A stretch of DNA of 64,000 nucleotides from Bacillus massiliigorillae (GTDB taxonomy: Bacteria; Bacillota; Bacilli; Bacillales; DSM-1321). Shown piece after piece: positions 7,959 through 16,010 of the stretch (within the stretch, counting starts at the first letter, position 1; every line of letters starts with the position of its first letter). The stretch covers positions 3,386,558 through 3,450,557 of the forward strand of contig NZ_HG428741.1 in assembly GCF_000380245.2 (NCBI RefSeq). The letters are read 5' to 3'. The position numbers and the translations under genes are program-made. The notes beneath the pieces are model-generated. The model did not search any database, was not told the DNA's origin, and worked only from the letters and a program-made list of their open reading frames with translations.

Positions 7959-9041
7959 ATGAATCTGGAGTTTTTTATGAAGTTTGCCTTAAACCTTGCA
8001 TCAGTAGCTCAAGGCCAAACAGCTCCAAATCCAGTTGTAGGAGCTGTGATTGTGAAAGATGGTGAAATTGTAGGTTTTGGTTCACATTTAAAGCCTGGCG
8101 AGCCACATGCAGAAGTGCATGCCATCAATATGGCTGGCAGCAAAACAAAAGATAGCACTTTATTTGTTACGCTTGAACCTTGTAATCATTATGGGAAAAC
8201 ACCTCCTTGTACAGAAGCCATTATTGCCGCTGGAATCAAGGAAGTTGTAATAGCCTCGATTGATAAAAACCCTTTAGTAGCAGGTTCTGGTATAGAAAGG
8301 TTAAAAAGGGAAGGCATTCACGTTCAAACAGGTATTCTGAAAGAACATGCTGATCAATTAAACGAAGCATTTTTTCATTTTATGAAAACACGAAAACCAT
8401 TCGTCACATTAAAGCAAGCCATAACTTTAGACGGAAAAACCGCTACCAAAACAGGTCATAGTCAATGGATTACAGGAGAACAAGCGCGACAGGATGTTCA
8501 TAATGAACGAAGTAAGCACGATGCCATACTAGTTGGAATTGGAACTGTTCTAAAAGATAACCCAAGCCTAACAAATCGAAATGGCAAAACTAATAAACAG
8601 CCAATTCGTATCGTGTTAGATACTCATTTACGAACACCTAGCGATTGTAAAATCGTTACCGATGGTATATGCCCTACTTGGATAATTACAGGCTCACACG
8701 TTGAAGATTCACAGATTGCTAGATTCCAACAAAGAAATGTTGAAATCATAAAGCTCACTGAATCTACAATTCAAATTGAAGAAGTACTACATCTACTAGG
8801 AGAAAGAAACATCACTTCTCTTTATGTAGAAGGTGGACAAACAATCAATGCTAGCTTTTTGCAATCTAAAAATACCAATCAAATTATCACTTACATAGCA
8901 CCAAAACTAGTTAGTGGCAGTGCTGCACCTAGTATGTTTGCTGACCTTGATATAACGAATATAAACGACGCTTACCCTCTTACTTTCAAAAAAGTAGAGA
9001 AAATAGGCGATGATTTAAAAATAACATCAACTTTGAATTGA
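7959..9041 (+). CDS. ribD: Bifunctional riboflavin deaminase/reductase RibD
   Basis: Performs two steps of riboflavin synthesis: deamination of the pyrimidine ring and reduction of the ribosyl side chain. The N-terminal deaminase has the zinc site HAEVHAI (near residue 49) and LEPCNHYGKTPPCTEAI (near 73-90). The C-terminal reductase begins near 145 (RPFVTLKQAITLDGKTA) and has the NADPH-binding LYVEGGQTINASFL near 288. 360 residues is normal. ATG 7959 is chosen over ATG 7941 because TTGGAGGGAAAG lies between them. First gene of ribD-ribE-ribBA-ribH, under the two FMN riboswitches. Confidence 0.97.
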   Translation: MNLEFFMKFALNLASVAQGQTAPNPVVGAVIVKDGEIVGFGSHLKPGEPHAEVHAINMAGSKTKDSTLFVTLEPCNHYGKTPPCTEAIIAAGIKEVVIASIDKNPLVAGSGIERLKREGIHVQTGILKEHADQLNEAFFHFMKTRKPFVTLKQAITLDGKTATKTGHSQWITGEQARQDVHNERSKHDAILVGIGTVLKDNPSLTNRNGKTNKQPIRIVLDTHLRTPSDCKIVTDGICPTWIITGSHVEDSQIARFQQRNVEIIKLTESTIQIEEVLHLLGERNITSLYVEGGQTINASFLQSKNTNQIITYIAPKLVSGSAAPSMFADLDITNINDAYPLTFKKVEKIGDDLKITSTLN

Positions 9042-9050
9042 GGTGAATTC

Positions 9051-9689
9051 ATGTTTACTGGAATTGTTGAAGATATGGGTAAAGTCTCTGCTATGACGCA
9101 AGGACCAAATAGTATGCAATTAACGATTCAATCTAGCAAAATCGTAGAAGATGTACATCTTGGTGATAGCATTGCCGTAAACGGTGTATGCTTAACGGTT
9201 ATTTCCTTCACGAAAGGGTCATTTACAGTGGACGTTATGCCGGAAACTGTTAAAGCCACAAGTATCCAATCAGTAAGAATCGGAAGCGTGGTCAACCTAG
9301 AAAGAGCGATGAGTGCAAATGGTCGATTTGGCGGACATTTTGTTTCAGGACATGTCGATGGAACAGGCATTATTCTCCGCAAGCAAAAAAGGGAAAATGC
9401 CGTTTACATTGATATTAGAATCGATGAAAGTATAAGCAAATATTGTATTCCAAAAGGCTCCATTGCAATTGACGGAATTAGTTTAACCATCTTTGGAATT
9501 GAAAAACAAAAATTAACAGTTTCATTGATTCCACATACGTATGAAAAAACCTTATTAGGACTAAAAAAAGAAAATGATGTAGTCAACATTGAAAATGATT
9601 TACTAGGTAAATATGTGATTCATCAAATGGAAAGAAATCATTCAACTACTACCATTTCGAAAGAGTTTTTACTTCAAAATGGATTTTAA
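9051..9689 (+). CDS. ribE: Riboflavin synthase alpha subunit
   Basis: Catalyses dismutation of two 6,7-dimethyl-8-ribityllumazine molecules to riboflavin and the pyrimidinedione precursor. Begins MFTGIVED, the family signature, and contains two lumazine-binding repeats: residues 1-97 (AVNGVCLTV, FTVDVMPET) and 98-200 (AIDGISLTIFG, LIPHTYEKT). GGHFVSGHVDGTG sits at the junction. 212 residues is typical. It is nine bases after ribD with GAGGTGAATTC as ribosome site. Named ribE as in Bacillus subtilis; the same enzyme is called ribC in E. coli. Confidence 0.97.
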   Translation: MFTGIVEDMGKVSAMTQGPNSMQLTIQSSKIVEDVHLGDSIAVNGVCLTVISFTKGSFTVDVMPETVKATSIQSVRIGSVVNLERAMSANGRFGGHFVSGHVDGTGIILRKQKRENAVYIDIRIDESISKYCIPKGSIAIDGISLTIFGIEKQKLTVSLIPHTYEKTLLGLKKENDVVNIENDLLGKYVIHQMERNHSTTTISKEFLLQNGF

Positions 9690-9709
9690 TGAAGGTGGTG
9701 CAAGTATAC

Positions 9710-10900
9710 ATGTTAAATACAATTGAAGAAGCTTTAGAAGATTTAAAGGCTGGAAAAATCGTTATCGTCATCGATGATGAAGACCGTGAAAATGAAGGGG
9801 ATTTTCTCGCTTTAGCCGAGAAGGCTACCCCTGAAACTATTAATTTTATGGCAAAACATGGACGCGGCTTAATTTGTACGCCCATTACAGAAGAATTGGC
9901 CGACAAACTGGACCTCCATCCGATGGTGGCGAACAATACAGATAATCATCAAACTGCCTTTACTACAAGTATTGATCATAAAAACACGACAACTGGTATT
10001 AGTGCATTTGAACGTTCTGACACCATACTACAGTTACTCAATATTAACGCTAAAGCGCAAGATTTTCGTAGACCGGGGCATGTCTTCCCTCTGATTGCAA
10101 AAGAAAATGGCGTTCTTGCTCGCACTGGTCATACGGAAGCAGCTGTTGATTTAGCGATACTATGCGGTTCTTATCCTGCAGGTGTTATATGTGAAATTAT
10201 GAATGAAGATGGAACAATGGCACGAACGCCAGAACTTATAAACATTGCACTAGATCATCAATTAAAAATGATTACTATTGCAGATTTAGTTCACTATCGC
10301 TATAACAACGAAAAAATCGTAAAGAAAGAAGCCTCTGTTCATTTACCGACAGATTATGGTTCTTTTCAACTTATTGGTTATTCAAATTTGCTTGATGATT
10401 CTGAGCATGTAGCCTTAGTGAAAGGTGACATTCAGACAGACGAGGCACCTCTTGTCAGAATTCATTCTGAATGTTTAACAGGCGATGTTTTTCATTCAAA
10501 GCGATGCGATTGTGGACCTCAGCTTAATCGTGCGTTAGAAATTCTTGAAGAAGAAGGCTCCGGTGTTATTCTTTACATGCGTCAAGAAGGTAGAGGAATT
10601 GGATTATTAAATAAACTACGTGCATACGAATTACAAGAGCAAGGCTATGATACGGTTGAAGCAAATGAGAAACTAGGCTTCCCTCCCGAATTACGAAATT
10701 ATGCTCTTAGCGCACAAATTTTAAGAGACTTAGGCATTGAAAAGGTCCGATTACTAACAAACAATCCCGATAAAATCGATGGATTAACTAAATATGATAT
10801 CGATGTAGTTGATCGTGTACCTATTCAAATATCCGCAGTAAAAGAAAATGAAAATTATTTAACAACAAAAAAAATAAAAATGGGACACCTATTGTCTTAA
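9710..10900 (+). CDS. ribBA: Bifunctional DHBP synthase / GTP cyclohydrolase II
   Basis: Supplies both precursors of riboflavin. The N-terminal RibB domain makes 3,4-dihydroxy-2-butanone 4-phosphate (DDEDRENEGDF near residue 26, HGRGLICTP near 60, RPGHVFPL near 128, HTEAAVDLA). The C-terminal RibA domain opens GTP (VRIHSECLTGDVFHSKRCDCG near 250, with the three zinc Cys; RQEGRGIGL near 293). ATG 9710 is preferred because AAGGTGGTG precedes it; an ATG at 9689 overlaps the ribE stop and has no ribosome site. 396 residues. Called ribA in Bacillus subtilis. Confidence 0.97.
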   Translation: MLNTIEEALEDLKAGKIVIVIDDEDRENEGDFLALAEKATPETINFMAKHGRGLICTPITEELADKLDLHPMVANNTDNHQTAFTTSIDHKNTTTGISAFERSDTILQLLNINAKAQDFRRPGHVFPLIAKENGVLARTGHTEAAVDLAILCGSYPAGVICEIMNEDGTMARTPELINIALDHQLKMITIADLVHYRYNNEKIVKKEASVHLPTDYGSFQLIGYSNLLDDSEHVALVKGDIQTDEAPLVRIHSECLTGDVFHSKRCDCGPQLNRALEILEEEGSGVILYMRQEGRGIGLLNKLRAYELQEQGYDTVEANEKLGFPPELRNYALSAQILRDLGIEKVRLLTNNPDKIDGLTKYDIDVVDRVPIQISAVKENENYLTTKKIKMGHLLS

Positions 10901-10915
10901 AAGGAGATTATTCTA

Positions 10916-11386
10916 ATGGGTAAAGTATTCGAAGCACAATTAATCGGAACGGGTTTAAAAGTAGGTATTGTTGTAGGGAGATTTAATGAATTTATTACAA
11001 GTAAACTTCTTGGTGGTGCCATGGATGGTTTAAAACGCCATGGTGTTGATGAAGATAACATTGACGTAGCTTGGGTTCCAGGAGCATTTGAAATATCTTT
11101 CATAGCTAAACAAATGGCAGAAACGAACAAATATGATGCTATTATCGGATTAGGAACCGTGATTCGCGGTTCAACAACGCATTATGATTATGTATGCAAT
11201 GAAGCAGCCAAAGGAATCGCTTCCGTTTCGTTAGAGACAGGTATACCCGTAATTTTCGGAGTGGTAACAACCGAAAACATCGAACAAGCCATTGAACGCG
11301 CAGGAACAAAATCAGGTAATAAAGGTTATGATACTGCTGTTTCCGCTATTGAAATGGCTAATTTAAAAGCAATGTTCCGTAAATAA
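10916..11386 (+). CDS. ribH: 6,7-dimethyl-8-ribityllumazine synthase
   Basis: Condenses the RibD/phosphatase product with dihydroxybutanone phosphate to form lumazine, the substrate of RibE; family members assemble into 60-mer shells or smaller pentamers. 156 residues with VVGRFNEFIT (near 21), DVAWVPGAFEI (near 53, substrate loop) and GTVIRGSTTHYDYVCNE (near 80-96, with catalytic His). GIPVIFGVVTTENIEQA lies near 117. Last gene of the operon, 15 bases after ribBA, ribosome site AAAGGAG. Confidence 0.97.
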   Translation: MGKVFEAQLIGTGLKVGIVVGRFNEFITSKLLGGAMDGLKRHGVDEDNIDVAWVPGAFEISFIAKQMAETNKYDAIIGLGTVIRGSTTHYDYVCNEAAKGIASVSLETGIPVIFGVVTTENIEQAIERAGTKSGNKGYDTAVSAIEMANLKAMFRK

Positions 11387-11436
11387 CATGAAATCGTATT
11401 TGGTCACGCTATAAGAACGTCCCAAAAACAAAAAAC

Positions 11437-11477
11437 AACAAACACCCTACAAAACTAAACATTGGAGGGTGTTTGTT
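11437..11477. terminator. Hairpin between ribH and the TetR fragment
   Basis: Twelve-base perfect stem AACAAACACCCT/AGGGTGTTTGTT with a 17-base loop. The plus strand lacks a long T run, but the AT-rich stem base and position suggest a terminator for convergent transcripts. It overlaps the TAA of the TetR fragment. Confidence 0.65.
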
Positions 11478-11655
11478 AATAAATTTCTATTGAACTTTTA
11501 TACTTATATTCTTCGAAAGCCCTCGCAATTTCACTTGATGTGTTAGCGAAACCTTTATCTGCGAACATTTTAATAGCTGTTTCGACAATTTTTCTATTGC
11601 TTATCCGTCGTTTTTTTAGACAACTTCTTTTATGCAATAAATGTTCAGACGACAT
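11476..11655 (-). pseudogene. Truncated TetR-family regulator (N-terminal fragment)
   Basis: A 59-codon reading frame with its own ATG (11655) and ribosome site AAGAAGG. It holds RKIVETAIKMFADKGFANTS and SEIARAF, the first helix and start of the helix-turn-helix of a TetR repressor. It then diverges and stops where a full ~190-residue protein would continue. It is 34 bases after the ABC permease gene on the same strand, the usual place for the repressor of such an exporter. Probably non-functional, since the recognition helix and ligand domain are missing; the matching operator still stands at 13479-13494. Confidence 0.75.
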
Positions 11656-11689
11656 ATTCTTTCAACCTTCTTCGTTGCTACATCTAAAC

Positions 11690-12742
11690 TTATAACTTGC
11701 GATATTTTTTCAAAGCAAAGATATTTAATATTATGAAGACAATTGCAAAGAAGAGCAGTACGGCAATATCGCTACCTATCTCTCCTAATCCTTCACCTTT
11801 ATACATAATACCTTTCATAGCATCCGCTGCATAGTAAATAGGCATAACCTTACCTATCATCACCATCCAGTCAGCCATACTATCTGTCGGGAAAATCCCA
11901 GCAAAGAATACTTGAGGTATGACGACAATCGGAATAAACTGCATCATTTGAAACTCTGACGATGCAAAAGTAGATAACAGAATTCCTAAAGATAAGGCGA
12001 CGAATGCAACAATTAAATTTACGAGAATGACATTCCAAATCGAACCTACCATTACGATATCCAATACATTCACGGCGTATAATACAACAATAACTGTTTG
12101 AATAACGGCAAAGATTCCATATCCCACTAAATAGCCTGTAATAATTTCGTATCTTCTAATCGGTGTAGAAATTAATCGATCCAATGTTCCTGTCGTACGT
12201 TCCCGTAATAACCCAATTCCTGAAATAAGGAATACAAAAAAGAAAACAAAGAAAGAGATTAATATTGGACTTAGTACATCAAAGAACTCTGTATCTTTAT
12301 CACCATATTCGTATTTCACATCAAAAGTAGGTTGTTGCGGCATTTTCACCAAATTACCTCCCATTATTTGCGCTTGGGCTTGAGAGGATATTACTTGCTT
12401 TACTTTCATTTGTAATGCTTTAGCAACGGATGGATCATCATTTTGCAAAATTAATGTCCATTTACCATCATTTATTTGCAGTAATCCATCTAGATTTTTC
12501 TCTACGACCATATTTTTAGAAACCGTCTCATACTCTTTAACATCAATACTTGCTTTCTCTAAACCTTTAATTACTTGTTCTTCAACATTATGAACACCTA
12601 ATTTAGGGTCAACATCATTTCCATTAAACAGAAAATACATCAGTGTCAATATTAATAGCGGTGCAAAGAAAAGCAATGCAAGTGTCCGCTTGTCTCGTAA
12701 CATTTGCATAGAAATTCGTTTAATCATCGCAATAATTCTCAT
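11690..12742 (-). CDS. ABC-2 type drug exporter permease
   Basis: Membrane half of a two-gene exporter. 350 residues: one membrane helix near residue 22-40 (TLALLFFAPLLILTLMYFLF), a ~130-residue extracytoplasmic domain, then five to six helices near 170-345. RERTTGTLDRLISTPIRRYEI near residue 183 is the signature loop of the ABC-2 family that contacts the ATPase. It overlaps the ATPase gene by four bases, so the two are translationally coupled. Related pairs export drugs or lipids; the substrate here is unknown. Confidence 0.9.
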   Translation of the reverse strand: MRIIAMIKRISMQMLRDKRTLALLFFAPLLILTLMYFLFNGNDVDPKLGVHNVEEQVIKGLEKASIDVKEYETVSKNMVVEKNLDGLLQINDGKWTLILQNDDPSVAKALQMKVKQVISSQAQAQIMGGNLVKMPQQPTFDVKYEYGDKDTEFFDVLSPILISFFVFFFVFLISGIGLLRERTTGTLDRLISTPIRRYEIITGYLVGYGIFAVIQTVIVVLYAVNVLDIVMVGSIWNVILVNLIVAFVALSLGILLSTFASSEFQMMQFIPIVVIPQVFFAGIFPTDSMADWMVMIGKVMPIYYAADAMKGIMYKGEGLGEIGSDIAVLLFFAIVFIILNIFALKKYRKL

Positions 12743-13461
12743 GATTGTGCACTCCCTGCTTTTAGAAATACTTCTTCTAAACTATCAACGTGATATAAGT
12801 TTTTTAATTCTGTTGGCGTACCACCAGTAATTATTTTTCCATCCCGTACCATAGCCAGAGCATCACATTTCTCCGCTTCTTCCATTACATGAGTTGTTAC
12901 AATAATGGTTTTTCCTTCTGCTTTCAAACGGAATAACTCTTCCCAAATCGACTTTCGCAATTCAGGATCTATACCAACTGTCGGTTCATCTAATATTAGT
13001 AATGAAGGATTTTGTAAAAGTGCAATCGCAAGTGATAAGCGGCGCTTCATCCCACCTGAGTAAGCAGATACTCGCTTATTTAATTCATCGGATAAATTAA
13101 CAACCTCAGCAGCATAGGCAATTCGCTGTTTTTGCTCTTGTTTTTTCAATTTAAATAGGGAAGCAAAAAACTTTAAATTTTCCATTGCGGTTAAATCATT
13201 ATACAAAGCATCGGACTGTGCCATATAACCGATGTCTTGCAGGACATCCAGATTAGGCATGTTATAATTTAGTACTGTAATCATTCCTGCATCAGGCTTA
13301 TCCATACCAACTAGCATTTTCACTAGCGTCGTCTTCCCTGCACCAGAGGGTCCAATTAAACCGTAAATCTGGCCCTTCTCAATGGTAATGTTGACATCAT
13401 TTAAAACCATTTTTTTACCGAAGCTTTTTGTAACTTGTTCGACCTGAATGGTTAATTCCAT
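12739..13461 (-). CDS. ABC transporter ATP-binding protein (drug exporter)
   Basis: Cytoplasmic ATPase energising the downstream ABC-2 permease. Walker A GPSGAGKTT (near residue 35), Q-loop YMAQSDALYNDLT (near 82), signature YSGGMKRRLSLA (near 134), Walker B LLILDEPTVGID (near 154), H-loop TTHVMEEAEKC. I start at ATG 13461 because GGAGGG lies five bases upstream; an in-frame codon at 13494 falls inside the operator. 240 residues. First gene of ATPase-permease-(broken) tetR. Confidence 0.93.
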   Translation of the reverse strand: MELTIQVEQVTKSFGKKMVLNDVNITIEKGQIYGLIGPSGAGKTTLVKMLVGMDKPDAGMITVLNYNMPNLDVLQDIGYMAQSDALYNDLTAMENLKFFASLFKLKKQEQKQRIAYAAEVVNLSDELNKRVSAYSGGMKRRLSLAIALLQNPSLLILDEPTVGIDPELRKSIWEELFRLKAEGKTIIVTTHVMEEAEKCDALAMVRDGKIITGGTPTELKNLYHVDSLEEVFLKAGSAQS

Positions 13462-13478
13462 ATTATCCCTCCTAAAAA

Positions 13479-13494
13479 GTGAGTGATTACTCAC
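13479..13494. promoter_or_regulatory. TetR-type operator
   Basis: Inverted repeat GTGAGT-GATT-ACTCAC lying just downstream of the -10 box and upstream of the ribosome site of the ABC exporter genes, where a bound repressor would block transcription. The TGAGTGANNACTCA shape is common for TetR-family operators. The only local TetR gene is truncated. Confidence 0.75.
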
Positions 13495-13498
13495 ATCG

Positions 13499-13528
13499 AT
13501 TGTAAAGTAGGTTTCAATTTACTGTCAA
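13499..13528 (-). promoter_or_regulatory. Promoter of the ABC exporter operon
   Basis: On the minus strand TTGACA (13528-13523), 18-base spacer, TACAAT (13504-13499). The operator follows at the expected start of transcription. Confidence 0.75.
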
Positions 13529-13635
13529 TTTCATCCTTATGTATTAATACTTATTACTAATCCCCTATTTTCTACGATTAAAACAAAAAATCCGCCTATA
13601 TTCATAGACGGATTAAATAATTTTTAAATAAATAC

Positions 13636-15546
13636 TTACCAACGCATTGGTTTTAATAGTCTTAAACCGTTTAAGATAACAAGAATCGTACTTCCCTCAT
13701 GCCCAATAACACCATATGGTAAGCTGATAAATTGTAAGAAATTTGAACAAATAAGTAAGACGATCACTGTTAATGAAAAAATGACATTTTGTTTAATGAT
13801 TTTGTTCATTTTACGTGAAAGGTGAACAGCCTCCGCTATAAGAGCTAGATTATTCTTCATAAGAACAACGTCCGCTGTTTCAAGAGCCACATCTGTCCCT
13901 TCTCCCATCGCAATACCTATTGAAGCTGTTGCCAAAGCAGGTGCATCATTAATGCCATCACCAACCATAGCTACTGTGCCATATTTGGCTTTTAATTTCT
14001 TAATTTCATCTACCTTTGTTTCTGGTAAGCATTCCGCAACAAAGCCATCCACTTGACTTTCATCAGCTATAGCTTGAGCTGTTTCCTTTCCATCACCAGT
14101 TAACATAAATGTATGAACACCAACCGATTTCAGTTTCTCAATCGCATCAATTGTTTCCTGGCGTACTGTATCTTTTAATGTAATTAGACCAGCGACTCCT
14201 TTATCATCACAAGCAAAAACAATGGTTTTACCTTGAGCTGCTAATTGTTTAGCAATGCCGTTTTGAAATATATTCGCTGCTTCTGTTCCAACAAAATCAG
14301 CCTTACCTACTTTCCATTCGATACCTTCCAAAATGGCTTTAGCTCCAAATCCTGATATATCCTCAGATGATTCAGGTCTTATTATATTTAATGAACTATG
14401 CGCTGCCGCGTACTTAACAATTGATTGAGCTAGAGGATGATTCGAATACTTCTCCACCGACGCTATATGTTGAAGAAAAACTTCCTCTGTTAAATCCTCT
14501 CTAAATAGAACGTCCGTTACTTCTGGTTTGCCTTTTGTTAAAGTACCCGTTTTATCTAAAGCAATGGCTTTTAAATTCCCTAAGTTCTCTAAATGAACGC
14601 CACCTTTGAATAAAATCCCTCTACGTGCACCGTTAGATATAGCAGACAATGTAGCCGGCATAACCGATGCAGCTAGCGCACAAGGAGATGCTACAACTAA
14701 TAACACCATCGCACGATAAATGGTTTCATTCCAGCTCCAATCTAGTACATAATGAGGCAAGAACATCATAATAGCAACAACGATTAAAACAACATTTACA
14801 TAAGTGCCTTCGAACTTCTCGATAAAAAGTTGAGATGGTGATTTCTCACTTTGTGCTGATTGTACAAGTTGGATAATCTTCTGAAACAGTGTTTCTTCTT
14901 GTGCTTTCGTAATTTCAACAGTTATTGTTCCTCTTAAATTTACTGTTCCAGCAAAAACTTCATCATTTACATCTTTTGTAACAGGAATGGACTCACCTGT
15001 AATAGCCGCTTCATCAATATTTGTTGTACCTTGAATAATCATTCCATCTGAGGGTACACGTTCCCCAGCTTTAATTAAAATATGATCGCCAATCTTCAAA
15101 TCCGAAACCGCTATAATTCTTTCTTCGCCTAAATGATTGATAAGCATAGCTTCTTCAGGCTGCAAATCCATTAAAGCAGAAATTTCTTTATGACTTTTAT
15201 TCATCGTATACGTTTCAAGTGCACCGCTTAAAGAGAAAATAAAGATTAAAATAGCACCTTCCGTCCAATATCCAATAATAGCTGATCCTACAGCTGCTAA
15301 AATCATCAATATTTCCACGTTTAGCTTCTTATCTTCAATTGTTTCCGTAATACCTTCTTTTGCCTTCGCATATCCACCGATAATGAAAGCTAATAAGTAG
15401 GTAACAATGGATGTTGTTTCAAAATTATTTTTAGATAATAGCCATCCACTTAAAATTAATACACCACTCACTAAAGCAGCTATCAACTCAATATGTTCAT
15501 GTAATTTATTCCAAATATTTAACTTCGACATGTCCGCTTGCCCCAA
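13636..15546 (-). CDS. pfeT: P1B-4 metal-transporting ATPase (PfeT/ZosA type), copy 1
   Basis: Membrane ATPase predicted to export Fe(II) or related ions. 636 residues, no N-terminal metal-binding domain. Motifs: TGES in AAITGESIPV, SPC in VASPCALAASVMPA (metal site), DKTGTLTKGKPEVTD (phosphorylated Asp), SNHPLAQS, GDGINDAPALA and HEGST near the C-terminus. SPC plus HEGST is the P1B-4 pattern of Bacillus PfeT (formerly ZosA). The start is TTG 15546, five to six bases after GGAGGGG; the next ATG (15531) is too far from any ribosome site, and the TTG gives the same length as copy 2. Alternatives are Co or Zn transport. Confidence 0.88.
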   Translation of the reverse strand: MGQADMSKLNIWNKLHEHIELIAALVSGVLILSGWLLSKNNFETTSIVTYLLAFIIGGYAKAKEGITETIEDKKLNVEILMILAAVGSAIIGYWTEGAILIFIFSLSGALETYTMNKSHKEISALMDLQPEEAMLINHLGEERIIAVSDLKIGDHILIKAGERVPSDGMIIQGTTNIDEAAITGESIPVTKDVNDEVFAGTVNLRGTITVEITKAQEETLFQKIIQLVQSAQSEKSPSQLFIEKFEGTYVNVVLIVVAIMMFLPHYVLDWSWNETIYRAMVLLVVASPCALAASVMPATLSAISNGARRGILFKGGVHLENLGNLKAIALDKTGTLTKGKPEVTDVLFREDLTEEVFLQHIASVEKYSNHPLAQSIVKYAAAHSSLNIIRPESSEDISGFGAKAILEGIEWKVGKADFVGTEAANIFQNGIAKQLAAQGKTIVFACDDKGVAGLITLKDTVRQETIDAIEKLKSVGVHTFMLTGDGKETAQAIADESQVDGFVAECLPETKVDEIKKLKAKYGTVAMVGDGINDAPALATASIGIAMGEGTDVALETADVVLMKNNLALIAEAVHLSRKMNKIIKQNVIFSLTVIVLLICSNFLQFISLPYGVIGHEGSTILVILNGLRLLKPMRW

Positions 15547-15704
15547 TTAAAGCCCCTCCTTCAATATTATTTATCTCGTTCTACTAATAATTTCCGGTGA
15601 GTAAATTCTCCATCAATCAACGTTTAATCTTATCTTAAATTATCCATTCTCATTTAGAATCAAATTATTTCATAACAAAACAATAACAAATGAAAACAAA
15701 AGAG

Positions 15705-15745
15705 TCAATTTAATTGATAATATATAACTCTAATTGATAATGGAT
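15705..15745. promoter_or_regulatory. Conserved 20-base-spaced repeat upstream of pfeT copy 1
   Basis: AATTGATAAT occurs at 15712-15721 and again at 15732-15741, exactly 20 bases apart, after AGTCAATTT. The copy 2 gene has the same layout with AATTGAGAA at 53742 and 53762. Each unit contains a Fur/PerR-like half-site (TGATAAT). Confidence 0.55.
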
Positions 15746-15789
15746 TATTAAAATTAAAAGATTTTAATACTAAGTAAGAATATAACATT

Positions 15790-15804
15790 TTATAATAATT
15801 ATCA
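15790..15804. promoter_or_regulatory. Fur/PerR-family box upstream of pfeT copy 1
   Basis: TTATAATAATTATCA matches the 7-1-7 PerR consensus (TTATAATNATTATAA) and the Fur consensus (TGATAATNATTATCA) at 14 of 15 positions each. It is about 245 bases upstream of the gene, so it may be a distal site. Confidence 0.55.
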
Positions 15805-15854
15805 TTTGATACATATTATTTTTTAATTTTAAATAAATATTAAATTGTTAGAAT

Positions 15855-15895
15855 AAAAAAACAAGCCTATGGTATCTACCATAGACTTGTTTTTT
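15855..15895. terminator. Bidirectional terminator after brnQ
   Basis: AAAAAACAAG-CTATGGTA pairs with TACCATAG-CTTGTTTTTT, with one mismatch, a two-base loop, and A and T tracts on both sides. Confidence 0.85.
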
Positions 15896-16010
15896 CTTAT
15901 CATTTCATAAAGTAACGAAATGACTAACTTTAGACGACGTTCCTTTGAATCAAGATATTTTGATTCAACAATTCTTTCTGTTGAATCCTACTTAAGAATA
16001 ATAAAGAAAA

